A DNA stretch of 17,369 bases, taken from assembly GCA_027347125.1 (NCBI GenBank), contig DAIERC010000120.1:1-17369 (forward strand), given 5' to 3'. The DNA is from Ignavibacteriales bacterium. GTDB lineage: Bacteria; Bacteroidota; Ignavibacteria; Ignavibacteriales; Ignavibacteriaceae. This document shows, in pieces, positions 1 to 8,155 of the stretch. The stretch's first letter is position 1, and each line of letters begins with the position of its first letter. A program made the translations under genes and the position numbers. The notes under the pieces are model-generated. The model ran no database searches. It was not told the DNA's origin and worked only from the letters and a program-made list of their open reading frames with translations.

Positions 1-1
1 T

Positions 2-712
2 GATAAACAGGCGCTTAAAGGGGTTTCAATGGAAATTTCCGCCAACAAAGTTACCGCGTTAATCGGCCCTTCCGGATGCGGAAAATCCACATACCTTCGC
101 ACGTTAAACAGAATGAACGATCTAATCCACGGAGTAAGAATTAAAGGCGAGGTTAGTATTGACGGGGTTGATATTTATTCCAGAGGCGTTGATGTGGTGA
201 ATCTGCGCAAAAGAGTGGGAATGGTTTTTCAAAAAGCTAATTTGTTTCCCAAAAGCATCTATGATAATTTAACTTACGGTCCTAGGATAAACGGCGTAAG
301 AAAAAAAAAGATACTTGATGAAATAGTAGAAAGAACTCTTCAGCATGCGGCGCTTTGGGACGAAGTAAAAGACAGACTAAACGCTTCGGCTTTAGGCCTT
401 TCGGGTGGGCAGCAACAAAGGCTTTGCATAGCCCGTTCTTTAGCAATTGAACCCGAAATTTTATTGATGGATGAACCAGCCAGTGCGCTTGATCCTATTG
501 CAACGGCAAAAATTGAAGAATTAATTCATGAGCTTAAAAATAATTATACAATTATAATTGTAACGCACAATATGCAGCAAGCAGCAAGGGTTAGCGACAA
601 TACCGCTTTCTTTTATATCGGCGAGCTTATTGAATATGATAAAACAACAAAAATTTTTACGAGCCCATCTAAAAAGCAAACCGAAGATTATATATCAGGC
701 AGGTTTGGTTAA
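2..712 (+). CDS. pstB: Phosphate ABC transporter ATP-binding protein PstB (5' end outside window)
   Basis: This is the cytoplasmic ATPase of the high-affinity phosphate importer PstSCAB, which powers phosphate uptake through PstC/PstA. All ABC motifs are visible: Walker [11 protein letters not shown]-loop [12 protein letters not shown], signature LSGGQQQRL, Walker B ILLMDEP followed by ASALDP, and the switch histidine in IIVTHNM. The Q-loop context and the TLNRMNDL segment after Walker A are typical of PstB rather than of generic importers. The frame stays open to the left edge and adds DKQALKGVS before the first methionine at 29. That segment belongs to the family's N-terminal strand, so the ATG at 29 is internal and roughly 15-25 residues are missing. 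The gene is followed after 21 bp by phoU, the usual pst operon order. Identification is firm; only the start is unseen. Confidence 0.96.
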   Translation, partial: DKQALKGVSMEISANKVTALIGPSGCGKSTYLRTLNRMNDLIHGVRIKGEVSIDGVDIYSRGVDVVNLRKRVGMVFQKANLFPKSIYDNLTYGPRINGVRKKKILDEIVERTLQHAALWDEVKDRLNASALGLSGGQQQRLCIARSLAIEPEILLMDEPASALDPIATAKIEELIHELKNNYTIIIVTHNMQQAARVSDNTAFFYIGELIEYDKTTKIFTSPSKKQTEDYISGRFG

Positions 713-720
713 TAATTTCT

Positions 721-727
721 AAAGAGG
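721..727 (+). promoter_or_regulatory. Shine-Dalgarno site of phoU
   Basis: AAAGAGG lies 6 bases before the GTG at 734 and decides the start. No ATG is suitably placed nearby, and the GTG begins the conserved PhoU N-terminus. Confidence 0.7.
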
Positions 728-733
728 TTTCTG

Positions 734-1453
734 GTGGAAAGACAATTCGACTTACAGATTGAAAAATTAAAAAAGAAAATACTCAAAATGTGCAGCCTGG
801 TTGATGAGCAAGTTGAATATGCCGTAAAGGCTGTGGAAGCGGATGATGAGGAACTTGTAAAACTTGTTATTGAAAGAGATAATAAAGTAGATAAATACGA
901 TCTGAAAATCGATAAGATTTGCCAAAAAATCATCGCGTTGAACCAACCCGTTGCGATGGACTTAAGGCTAATCATGTCGGCTCTTACTATTAACAACAAT
1001 TTAGAAAGGATAGGCGATATCGCGGTAAACGTTGTTGAGAATTATAACTTTCTAAAAAGGAGAAGAGATTTAATAAAAAAAACAAAATTTTCAGAGATGT
1101 CTAAAGTAGTGAAAGAGATGCTTCGTAATTCGATAGACTCATTTATACAAAACGACCCCAAGCTTGCTCAGAAAGTTATTCAGACGGATCAGATAATTGA
1201 TAATTATAATATTGAAAATCATAATATACTGATTGGCGCAATGAAGGAAAATCCGGATAATATTGAAGCGGCGGTTGCGCTAATAGTTATTTCGCGCCAG
1301 CTTGAAAGGCTTGGCGACCACGCCACCAACATTGCCGAGGATGTATTCTTTATTGTTGAAGCTCAAATGATCAAACATAAGTATGAAAAATATATTTTTA
1401 GCGAAGAAGATAACGATGATGATGAAGATGATTTAGATTCCGAAGAGAAATAA
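734..1453 (+). CDS. phoU: Phosphate signalling protein PhoU
   Basis: PhoU is a cytoplasmic all-helical protein that links the Pst transporter to the PhoR/PhoB-type phosphate sensor and restrains uptake. The 239-residue product has the usual two three-helix repeats. The first carries LERIGDIAVN near residues 90-99, the second LERLGDHATNIAED near 190-203; these are the paired metal-binding E/D motifs of the family. Translation starts at GTG 734 behind a good Shine-Dalgarno site. An unusual feature is the strongly acidic tail from about residue 223, mostly Asp and Glu, which extends past the helical core and is absent from textbook PhoU proteins. The gene sits 21 bp after pstB, almost certainly in one transcript, and converges with the TetR-type gene, leaving only 5 bp between the stops. 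Confidence 0.95.
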   Translation: MERQFDLQIEKLKKKILKMCSLVDEQVEYAVKAVEADDEELVKLVIERDNKVDKYDLKIDKICQKIIALNQPVAMDLRLIMSALTINNNLERIGDIAVNVVENYNFLKRRRDLIKKTKFSEMSKVVKEMLRNSIDSFIQNDPKLAQKVIQTDQIIDNYNIENHNILIGAMKENPDNIEAAVALIVISRQLERLGDHATNIAEDVFFIVEAQMIKHKYEKYIFSEEDNDDDEDDLDSEEK

Positions 1454-1458
1454 TTTTC

Positions 1459-2043
1459 CTATTTAGTAATAAAGAAATTTTCTTCAATAATTTTTATTAA
1501 CAAATCTTTTGACAAATTTTGTTTTTCGTTTTCCAAAAATAAATTCAACTTGCCTGCAAACATAAAATTCCAGCTTTGTGAAATCATTGTTCTCACTAGA
1601 ATATCATGTTGCTCTGTTTTGGCTTTTGCCAATTGTTGAAATGCCCGGTATAATATTTTTTCTTCGGATGTAATCAATTTAGAAAAAAACAAATTTTCTT
1701 GTTCAAAGCTTTTATCGTTTAGGATATTTATTAAAGCGTCAAAAACTAATTTAAACCTTACCTGTAAGCCTTCTTTTGAAGAGAAATAAACACTTAATTT
1801 TTGTTCTATATTAAATTCCGGGTTTTCCCATATTACCCTTACTTCCTCAAGAAGCAAACTGCCTTCCCATTCCAGTACATCGTAATAAAGCTGGTCCTTC
1901 GATTCAAAGTAATGATAAATTGTAGCCTTGCCGATTCTTAAATCTCTGGCTATCTCATCAAGAGTGGTCTTATTCAAGCCGTGCCTGTCAAATCTTTTTG
2001 CAGCGGCTTTTATAATTTGTATTTTTTTTTCTTTCTCTGCCAT
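1459..2043 (-). CDS. TetR/AcrR-family transcriptional regulator
   Basis: This 194-residue protein has a typical TetR N-terminal DNA-binding domain at about residues 7-55: ATG start, AAAKRFDRHGL, then the helix-turn-helix TTLDEIARDLRIGKATIYHYF and the FESKDQLY helix. The C-terminal ligand-binding half (about 60-194) is poorly conserved, as usual in this family, so no ligand can be named. The gene follows the PIG-L deacetylase gene on the same strand after 118 bp and converges with phoU. It could control itself, the deacetylase or a distant efflux system. A 6-bp inverted repeat just upstream of the start is a candidate autoregulatory operator. Family assignment is firm; target and effector are unknown. 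Confidence 0.9.
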   Translation of the reverse strand: MAEKEKKIQIIKAAAKRFDRHGLNKTTLDEIARDLRIGKATIYHYFESKDQLYYDVLEWEGSLLLEEVRVIWENPEFNIEQKLSVYFSSKEGLQVRFKLVFDALINILNDKSFEQENLFFSKLITSEEKILYRAFQQLAKAKTEQHDILVRTMISQSWNFMFAGKLNLFLENEKQNLSKDLLIKIIEENFFITK

Positions 2044-2045
2044 TC

Positions 2046-2063
2046 AACAATAAAATGATTGTT
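2046..2063. promoter_or_regulatory. Candidate TetR operator
   Basis: AACAAT-N6-ATTGTT is a perfect 6-bp inverted repeat with a 6-bp spacer, ending 3 bp upstream of the TetR-type gene's ATG. Size and position suit autorepression by a TetR dimer. The AT-rich background makes chance a real alternative; an extra AACAAT half-site occurs near 2099-2104. Confidence 0.35.
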
Positions 2064-2161
2064 AAAACTTTCTTAGAAAAATAACGATTAAAAGTTTAAA
2101 ACAATAATCTAAGTTCAAATACAATAGGAAGAATAATATTTAAAATCGGGTTCGCCTCTTA

Positions 2162-4678
2162 TTAATTCCTTGTTGCTTTGCCGGCTGAAATAAGGTTTAC
2201 AAAAATTCTATTTGCGCCGGGAATCCCTTCCGGAAGTTGCCTAAACCAAACATAGCCTGTATAAATAAAAACGCCTTTGCCGTATTTAGCGTATAGCAAA
2301 CCTCCTTTTAACGGCTCTTCACCGGGATCGTTACACGCAATTACTGTTTCGTATTTCGCGTCCCAACTATCGGCAAAATAAACGCCGCGTTCCTGTACCC
2401 AGCCTTTAAAATCATCTTCGGTTATTTTGTTCGGAAAATTTAACAACGGGTTTTGAGGATTTAGAAAAGTTACCGGCGAATTTTCATATGTTACTCTTTT
2501 GGCTGAAATATGAAACGGATATGGTCCTATGTCTTTTGTAACAAGCCCAAAGTCTTTGTTATACTGAACTACAAGCGTGCCGCCGTTATTTACGTACTTA
2601 AGTAATTTGGGTTGCTCGTATGCAATATTATCATCGGTGTTATATAATCTTATCCCGGTAACAATGGCATCAAATTTTGAAAGATCGCCGTTTTCAATTT
2701 CTTTATTTGTAAGCATGGTTACGTTGTAACCAAGTTCTTTAAGATAAAGCGGAATTGTGTCCCCGGGACCCATAATGTAACCGATATTGTTTATAACCTT
2801 TTTAATATTTAACCGGATAAGTTTTGCGCTTGCCGGAGGGAAAACCGTTTGAATTGGAATATGCGGATAATCTATAGATATCATCCCTTGACTGATTATT
2901 TTTGTCCCTATAATTGCCTCAACGTTTAGCATTACCGCAGAGCTTTCGGCAGGCGGGTTTACTTCAAACGACAAGGTGATTACGTTGTCCTTTTTTCCTA
3001 TAAAAAAAGATTTTTCGTCTGGGGTTATCTTCCAGTTGGCCGGAGTGTTCAATTTAATTTTTCCCGAAATTGAATCTTCGTTTGCAATCAGATTGATTTT
3101 CACTTCTCTGGGTTTGTCATTGGAGAATAAATAATTTTTATCTTCAACATTTATTGCAACCGGTGGAACAATTATAAATTGTCTGTACTCTTCGCCTTTT
3201 ACCGGGTCTGTCCATTTATATTTTACGGGCACTGTTAGTTTTAATTCTTTTCCTTCAGCATCAAGCGTAAAAGTTGCGTTAACCGGCGATGGGTTTTCCG
3301 CCTTACCGATGAGCCTTTGATCATTTATAACATAGTCTCCTTCGCTGTGTTTTCCTTTTAGCCAGTACGGCTGCGAATACGGAATATCTTTTGGGAGAGT
3401 GATAGTGGAAGCGGCGGAATATAATTTATCGTCGGCCAGTTTATAATTTAAAATTTGTCCGCCTTTTTGAAAATCAATCTTTACATCTTTTAATATGAAC
3501 GGCAGGCTTGAACGGTTAATTATATACGAAGTAACGTTTAAACTTTGTCCCGGTACGGCTGAGTAATCCGAAGCGATGGCTTCAAGCTTTATTCCTGCGC
3601 AATCTTTTATAACGTTTACTAATTCTTTCTTCTTTAGCGAAACCCAGTAATTCTCTTTTAGTTGATCCATCTTAGAAAAAGCGTTCAGAAGAATCGGTAT
3701 AATTTTTTCGGGATGCGACGGATCAAATTTCCTGTTTGCCTCGGCTAACAAATTTCCTATCTTTTCTCCGCCGATTACTCTTTTCCATGTTAAATCGATT
3801 CCGTCGAAAAGAGAATTCTTTACAGGCTGCCCGTCTATTGGAAGAAAGTAATCTTCATTTTGCCCAAGCCTTCCGCTTGAACCGAAGCCCTGAGTTTTAT
3901 GCATGCTTCTGGCTTTCGCTGCAATTTCCGAATATGATTCGCCTAGAATTGGATTATAAGCGCCGTCATCAATTTTTAGAACACTCGCAAGGTTTGTTCC
4001 TCTCTTTTGCAGAATCGGGAGCCAGGCATTCCATAAAATTCTTTTTGCTTTCCACGGCTTAACGTATTTTAATTGTTCCGGAAATATTGCTGAGTCGCTG
4101 GAAATTTTAAATGCTTCGGCTGCTAATATTTCAGACGCCGTATGATTGCCGTGCCCGCCTTCGCCGGTTCCGGGAAATCTTGTTATAATAACATCAGGCT
4201 TAAATTTTCTAATCACCCAAACCATATCCGATAATATTTTTGTGCTGTCCCAAATTTCTAATGTCTCTTTTGGCGATTTCGAGTAACCGAAATCGATGGC
4301 GCGAGAAAAATATTGTTTTGCGCCGTCTATTCTTCTAGCAGCAAGTAATTCCTGTGTCCTTAAAACCCCGAGCAAATCGCCCTGTTCGGTGCCTATTAAA
4401 TTTTGTCCGCCGTCGCCTCGCGTTAATGAAAGATACCCTGTTCTTAAATGTTCTCCATTTGCAAAGTAAGCTAGAAGCGCATTATTCTCGTCATCCGGGT
4501 GTGCCGCTACATATAAAACGCTCCCCAAAACATTTAGTTTTTCCAGAGCCAGTTTTAAATTTGACGAATTATATTCTTCATTATTTTGGGCAAATAAAAA
4601 AGTGTGGTTTAACATAATCAACAAAATCAATAACGATAAATTATTTAATCTGAAGCCGAATAGTTTTGTAATTCTCAT
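2162..4678 (-). CDS. Secreted PIG-L/LmbE-family deacetylase with C-terminal beta-sandwich and GATase-like regions
   Basis: This 838-residue exported protein begins with a signal peptide (residues 1-30: basic start, leucine/isoleucine-rich core, FLFA followed by QNN). The PIG-L fold follows at about 50-290. AHPDDE at residues 59-64 gives zinc ligands His60 and Asp63 plus the catalytic acidic residue, and GGHGNHTAS holds His176 and His179, the downstream histidine pair typical of the family. PIG-L enzymes remove N-acetyl groups from sugar amides, for example GlcNAc-inositol or bacillithiol precursors. An exported form probably acts on envelope or external glycans, but the substrate cannot be named. 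Residues about 370-600 look like beta-sandwich domains. Residues about 630-838 (IGYIMGPGDTIPLYLKELGY, later GGTLVVQYNKD) look like a Rossmann/GATase-type domain. Large three-part versions occur in Bacteroidota-type genomes. It is divergent from kdsA and upstream of the TetR-type gene. Confidence 0.85.
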   Translation of the reverse strand: MRITKLFGFRLNNLSLLILLIMLNHTFLFAQNNEEYNSSNLKLALEKLNVLGSVLYVAAHPDDENNALLAYFANGEHLRTGYLSLTRGDGGQNLIGTEQGDLLGVLRTQELLAARRIDGAKQYFSRAIDFGYSKSPKETLEIWDSTKILSDMVWVIRKFKPDVIITRFPGTGEGGHGNHTASEILAAEAFKISSDSAIFPEQLKYVKPWKAKRILWNAWLPILQKRGTNLASVLKIDDGAYNPILGESYSEIAAKARSMHKTQGFGSSGRLGQNEDYFLPIDGQPVKNSLFDGIDLTWKRVIGGEKIGNLLAEANRKFDPSHPEKIIPILLNAFSKMDQLKENYWVSLKKKELVNVIKDCAGIKLEAIASDYSAVPGQSLNVTSYIINRSSLPFILKDVKIDFQKGGQILNYKLADDKLYSAASTITLPKDIPYSQPYWLKGKHSEGDYVINDQRLIGKAENPSPVNATFTLDAEGKELKLTVPVKYKWTDPVKGEEYRQFIIVPPVAINVEDKNYLFSNDKPREVKINLIANEDSISGKIKLNTPANWKITPDEKSFFIGKKDNVITLSFEVNPPAESSAVMLNVEAIIGTKIISQGMISIDYPHIPIQTVFPPASAKLIRLNIKKVINNIGYIMGPGDTIPLYLKELGYNVTMLTNKEIENGDLSKFDAIVTGIRLYNTDDNIAYEQPKLLKYVNNGGTLVVQYNKDFGLVTKDIGPYPFHISAKRVTYENSPVTFLNPQNPLLNFPNKITEDDFKGWVQERGVYFADSWDAKYETVIACNDPGEEPLKGGLLYAKYGKGVFIYTGYVWFRQLPEGIPGANRIFVNLISAGKATRN

Positions 4679-4839
4679 ATTTCCATTTTACCCGTTTAAT
4701 ATTTAAATAATTTCTTCCTATTGTTTAATAAACATTTCTTTGGAACAAAATTATGTGACCGAAATTATATCAATTTAAAACTTAATTTCTTCAAAGATGA
4801 TTGACATCTTAAAGATAAATATTTTGAAACCGGTTCCAT

Positions 4840-4867
4840 TTGAATTTGATTAATAAAGAAATATAAT
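4840..4867 (+). promoter_or_regulatory. Candidate promoter of the kdsA operon
   Basis: TTGAAT (4840-4845), a 16-bp spacer and a perfect TATAAT (4862-4867) lie in the 238-bp divergent gap. The predicted transcription start is near 4874, about 43 bases before kdsA. The same stretch reads as TTTG-N19-TATAATTTG, close to the Bacteroidetes -33/-7 pattern. I see no other structure in the 4679-4916 gap. Confidence 0.5.
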
Positions 4868-4916
4868 TTGCTTATATTTACTCAAGAAGTATTAAAAAAT
4901 AAACCTAAACCAGACT

Positions 4917-5729
4917 ATGATAAATGTTGAAGGAATTAAGATCGGTGATGCAAATCCTTTTGTTTTGATTGCCGGGCCCTGCGTGGTGGAAAATAAGAAT
5001 ATTATATTCAAAACCGCCGAAAAAATTAAATTGATTTGTGAAGAGTTAAACATAGATTTTATTTTCAAATCGAGTTATAAAAAAGCAAACAGAACCAGCC
5101 TTAATTCTTTCAGCGGAATCGGCGACGAAGAAGCGCTTCAAATTCTTGCTGATGTGAAAAAGGAATTCCGTGTGCCGGTACTTACCGATGTTCATACTAG
5201 TGAAGAAATAAAAAGGGCTTCGGAAGTGGCAAACGTTCTCCAAATTCCGGCGTTCCTTTCAAGACAAACCGAACTTCTTCTTGAAGCAGGTAAATCCGGT
5301 AAAGCGGTTAATATTAAAAAAGGACAATTTTTGGCTCCCGACGATATGCAATACGCCGCCGATAAAGTTGCCTCAACCGGAAATAAAAACATCATGCTTA
5401 CGGAGCGCGGAACTACTTTCGGTTATCATAATCTTGTAGTCGATATGCGTTCGTTTGTAATAATGAAGGAATTCGGCTACCCGGTTGTTATGGATGCTAC
5501 TCACTCGGTTCAATTACCAAGCAAAGGAAATACAAGCGGAGGCGAGCCACGGTTTATTAAACCGCTTGCAAGAGCTGCTGCTGCGGTTGGAATTGACGCC
5601 TTATTTCTCGAAGTGCATCCGAATCCAAAAGAAGCTTTAAGCGATGCTGCAAGCCAGCTTCCGCTTGATGAGTTGAAAGAACTTCTTGTTGATATAAAAT
5701 CAATTGATATGATTGTAAAACATTATTAA
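4917..5729 (+). CDS. kdsA: 3-deoxy-8-phosphooctulonate (Kdo-8-P) synthase
   Basis: KdsA condenses phosphoenolpyruvate with arabinose-5-phosphate to give Kdo-8-phosphate, the committed step to the inner-core sugar of LPS. The 270-residue TIM-barrel protein shows all family blocks: IAGPCVVEN, FKSSYKKANRTS, LTDVHTSEE, IPAFLSRQTELL, KKGQFLAPDDM, LTERGTTFGYHNLVVDMRS, DATHSVQLP and the C-terminal EVHPNP and LSDAASQLPL. Cys22 in AGPC, His196, Glu232 and Asp243 match the four metal ligands of the metal-dependent class (Aquifex type); the metal-independent E. coli class has Asn in place of the cysteine. The ATG lacks an obvious Shine-Dalgarno site. It is the first gene of the envelope block, 51 bp before the next gene, and its substrate is made by KdsD two genes downstream. 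Confidence 0.96.
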   Translation: MINVEGIKIGDANPFVLIAGPCVVENKNIIFKTAEKIKLICEELNIDFIFKSSYKKANRTSLNSFSGIGDEEALQILADVKKEFRVPVLTDVHTSEEIKRASEVANVLQIPAFLSRQTELLLEAGKSGKAVNIKKGQFLAPDDMQYAADKVASTGNKNIMLTERGTTFGYHNLVVDMRSFVIMKEFGYPVVMDATHSVQLPSKGNTSGGEPRFIKPLARAAAAVGIDALFLEVHPNPKEALSDAASQLPLDELKELLVDIKSIDMIVKHY

Positions 5730-5780
5730 GAACGAAAGAAATAATTTTAATTCCGACAGGCTATTGGGTAAAACCGGATA

Positions 5781-6560
5781 ATGATTTTGGATAATCAGAA
5801 TTTTGAAAATACGGAAATAGGGAAGTATAAGCTCCCCAGGAAGTTAAGCGATTTAGAAAAAGAATTATTATTCTCGGTGCTGCCGGAATATAAACCGGGC
5901 TATAAATTGTACCGTGATAAAATTGAAAATCTTTTTATTACAGGTTTCGGCCGATTTGAAAACGGTAATTTGGTGCTTGGTGGAAAAAACACAAAACCAG
6001 ATATTTCATTTCCTTCAACACCGGTCTTTGCAGCCGGTACGGTAATGTTTTCCGAATGCGTTGCCGATATAAATATACATGAAGAAATAGAAAACGAAAT
6101 TGAGTGTGATATTACTTTTTCGAAGGAAGTAAATTTTGATAAACTGCATGAATTAAAAAGATGGAGTTATTCGGAATGGAACCCCGGGGAAAAGGCCCCC
6201 AATGACAATTCAGAAGTACGCGAAATATCTGTGGAAAAAAATAAATTTGTTTTGGCAATAGCAGACGCGCATAAAAAAATTTGGCTGCATAATTTTGTTA
6301 CGGGAGTTAACCATTTAATTCCCGTAAGCAATTTTTATAATTACTTAATGCTTATTAAAAATATCCGCGACGCTGCTGCGGTATCCAAACCTGCATTGTT
6401 TTTTAATAATCATATAAAATATACCGACTTTGAAATTGTTTCTGCGTTTTTAATTTATAATAAGTATTTTAAAAAGTTCAAAATTGAGTATTCAAGCTTT
6501 GAACATGGAATAGAAATTCCTAAACGAAAAAGTATTTTTAATTTTTTAAAAAGAGGTTAG
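5781..6560 (+). CDS. Uncharacterised protein in the kdsA-kdsD interval
   Basis: I do not recognise this 259-residue protein. It has no signal peptide or hydrophobic segment long enough to span a membrane, so it is probably cytoplasmic. The N-terminal third has a patterned stretch, LSDLEKELLFSVLPEYKPGY, followed by short beta-like strands containing FITGFGRFENGNLVLGG. A central acidic part (about 100-115) leads into helical segments and a basic C-terminus ending in KRKSIFNFLKRG. Spacing is operonic: 51 bp after kdsA and 4 bp before kdsD, whose Shine-Dalgarno site lies in its last codons. Position suggests a role linked to Kdo or LPS supply. That is inference from neighbours only. Confidence 0.75.
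   Translation: MILDNQNFENTEIGKYKLPRKLSDLEKELLFSVLPEYKPGYKLYRDKIENLFITGFGRFENGNLVLGGKNTKPDISFPSTPVFAAGTVMFSECVADINIHEEIENEIECDITFSKEVNFDKLHELKRWSYSEWNPGEKAPNDNSEVREISVEKNKFVLAIADAHKKIWLHNFVTGVNHLIPVSNFYNYLMLIKNIRDAAAVSKPALFFNNHIKYTDFEIVSAFLIYNKYFKKFKIEYSSFEHGIEIPKRKSIFNFLKRG
6551..6556 (+). promoter_or_regulatory. Shine-Dalgarno site of kdsD
   Basis: AAGAGG lies 8 bases before the TTG at 6565 and overlaps the end of the upstream gene. It supports TTG as the true start and suggests translational coupling. Confidence 0.65.
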
Positions 6561-6564
6561 TAAA

Positions 6565-7542
6565 TTGACTGTTGAAGAGATAATTAAAAAGGGGAAAGAA
6601 GTAATAAGAATTGAATCGGAAGCTGTGGCTAATCTGGAAGGAAGCATAAACGATGAATTTGCTAAAGCGGTAAATGTTATAATAAGAAGTAAAGGAAGAG
6701 TTGTATTAACAGGCATGGGTAAATCCGGTTTAATAGCAAGAAAAATTGTAGCAACACTTAATTCTACCGGCACGGCGGCTATTTATCTTCATCCCACAGA
6801 TGCGCTGCACGGCGATTTAGGCATGGTACGCAAAGAGGATGTTGTAATTTTAATTTCCAAAAGCGGAAACACTGAAGAGGTAACCAATTTATTGCCTATG
6901 CTTAAGAGACTAAAGGTTACTTTAATAGCGATGTCCGGCGTACAAAATTCGATACTTGGGAGAGAATGCGATATTTATTTAAACGTAAGCGTAAAGGAAG
7001 AAGCGTGTCCGCACGATTTGGCTCCGACCGCTTCCACCACCGCTACGCTTGCTCTTGGTGACGCTTTATCCGTTGCCCTGCTGGAAAAAAGAGGATTTAC
7101 CGCCGAAGATTTTGCCTATCTTCATCCCGGCGGCAGCTTGGGAAAACGGCTTTCGCTGCAGGTTAGAGAAATTATGATAAAAGGTGACAACATCCCGGTT
7201 GTTGATGAAAACTCTTCGATCAAGGATGTTATCCTGGAAATTACCAGTAAAAGATTAGGAACAACATGTGTGGTAAACAGTGATGGCTTTTTAATCGGAG
7301 TAATAACCGACGGTGATCTTAGACGATTACTTGAAAGAACCATGGAGATTAAAACATTAACCGCAAAAGATATTATGACAAAGGACCCAAAGGTGATGAA
7401 AGATGATTACCTGGCTTCTTTCGCACTTCAGCAGATGGAAAATTTTAAGATAACAACCATGCTGATAATAAACGATGACAATAAACCGATCGGCATTATT
7501 CATTTGCACGATTTGATTAATCTCGGTTTGCGTCAAAGATGA
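6565..7542 (+). CDS. kdsD: Arabinose-5-phosphate isomerase (KdsD/KpsF family)
   Basis: This enzyme isomerises ribulose-5-phosphate to arabinose-5-phosphate, the substrate of KdsA. The 325-residue protein has the standard order: an SIS domain (about 35-185) and two CBS domains (about 205-260 and 268-325). The four residues corresponding to E. coli KdsD Lys59, Glu111, Glu152 and His193 are all present, as Lys53 (GMGKSG), Glu105 (SGNTEE), Glu146 (KEEACP) and His187 (LHPGG), with a constant offset of six. The start is TTG 6565, chosen because AAGAGG precedes it and MTVEEIIKKGKEV aligns with the family N-terminus. It lies 4 bp after the unknown gene and its stop overlaps the lptC start (ATGA). The CBS pair may sense a nucleotide or sugar phosphate, as known in the family. 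Confidence 0.94.
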   Translation: MTVEEIIKKGKEVIRIESEAVANLEGSINDEFAKAVNVIIRSKGRVVLTGMGKSGLIARKIVATLNSTGTAAIYLHPTDALHGDLGMVRKEDVVILISKSGNTEEVTNLLPMLKRLKVTLIAMSGVQNSILGRECDIYLNVSVKEEACPHDLAPTASTTATLALGDALSVALLEKRGFTAEDFAYLHPGGSLGKRLSLQVREIMIKGDNIPVVDENSSIKDVILEITSKRLGTTCVVNSDGFLIGVITDGDLRRLLERTMEIKTLTAKDIMTKDPKVMKDDYLASFALQQMENFKITTMLIINDDNKPIGIIHLHDLINLGLRQR

Positions 7543-8096
7543 AATTTGTATTATTCTTACTGTCGGCATTTATTATTTTCGGATGCGGCGAAAATAAGGT
7601 TAAGCCCTCCGTCAATCCGTCTCTTCAAGTTGCCAAACTTCCGGCGCAGGAAAGCTGGAACGATAAAGTGATTTTTAGCGATTCCGGTAAGACCCGCGCG
7701 ATTCTATATTCCGGGCACATAAGAACGTATGATGATCCGCCGGAAACATTGCTGGACAGCTCACTTAAAGTTGAATTTTTTAATTTGAAAGAAGAAAAAA
7801 CCACCGTCTTAACTGCGCTTAGAGGCAGAGTGAATGATGTTACAAAAAATCTTTATGCGATTGATAGTGTTGTAGCGGTAAGCGACAGCGGTGTTACCCT
7901 CCAAACTCAGGAATTGATGTGGAGAAATAAGGATAAGAAAATTGTATCGGATAAATTTGTTACTATAATTTCTCCGAAGGAAAAAATTCAAGGATACGGG
8001 TTTGAATCCGACCAGAGTCTGAGAAATTATACGATTTATAATATTACTTATATTACCCGGTTAGATACAGTGAAACAAAATCCGTCAAAAAAATAA
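7539..8096 (+). CDS. lptC: LPS export protein LptC (predicted lipoprotein)
   Basis: LptC is the periplasmic, membrane-anchored part of the LPS transport bridge and hands LPS from LptBFG to LptA. The 185-residue protein starts with a hydrophobic signal ending IIFGCGE, in which Cys16 could be lipidated. Many Bacteroidota-type LptC proteins look like lipoproteins, whereas E. coli LptC has a transmembrane anchor. The rest is strand-rich, with the segments ILYSGHIRTYDD and LTALRGRVNDVTKNLYAIDSVVAVSDSGVTLQTQEL that mark the LptC/OstA jelly-roll. Its start overlaps the kdsD stop by four bases, indicating tight coupling, and the OstA-like gene follows after 59 bp. Sequence conservation in LptC is low, but fold and context agree. 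Confidence 0.87.
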   Translation: MKFVLFLLSAFIIFGCGENKVKPSVNPSLQVAKLPAQESWNDKVIFSDSGKTRAILYSGHIRTYDDPPETLLDSSLKVEFFNLKEEKTTVLTALRGRVNDVTKNLYAIDSVVAVSDSGVTLQTQELMWRNKDKKIVSDKFVTIISPKEKIQGYGFESDQSLRNYTIYNITYITRLDTVKQNPSKK

Positions 8097-8120
8097 TTAG
8101 GCAAATTGAAATATCATACA

Positions 8121-8150
8121 TTTGGGCATACTCTTGCTTTTTTATAATTG
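8121..8150 (+). promoter_or_regulatory. Candidate internal promoter before the OstA-like gene
   Basis: TTTG (8121-8124), an 18-bp spacer and TATAATTG (8143-8150) resemble the arrangement before kdsA. The TATAAT core ends 7 bases before the ATG at 8156, so transcription from here would give an almost leaderless mRNA. The -35 half is weak, so this is tentative. Confidence 0.35.
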
Positions 8151-8155
8151 AGTAT

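Noticed and set aside
29..31. ATG as the start of pstB
   Set aside because: The frame is open to the left edge and the residues before it (DKQALKGVS) belong to the conserved PstB N-terminal strand.
1454..1500. Bidirectional terminator between the convergent phoU and TetR genes
   Set aside because: Only 5 bp separate the stops, and nearby A/T-rich inverted stretches have no GC-containing stem.
4801..4829. TTGACA in the kdsA upstream region as a -35 element
   Set aside because: No -10-like hexamer lies 15-19 bases downstream; the TATAAT at 4862 is too far away.
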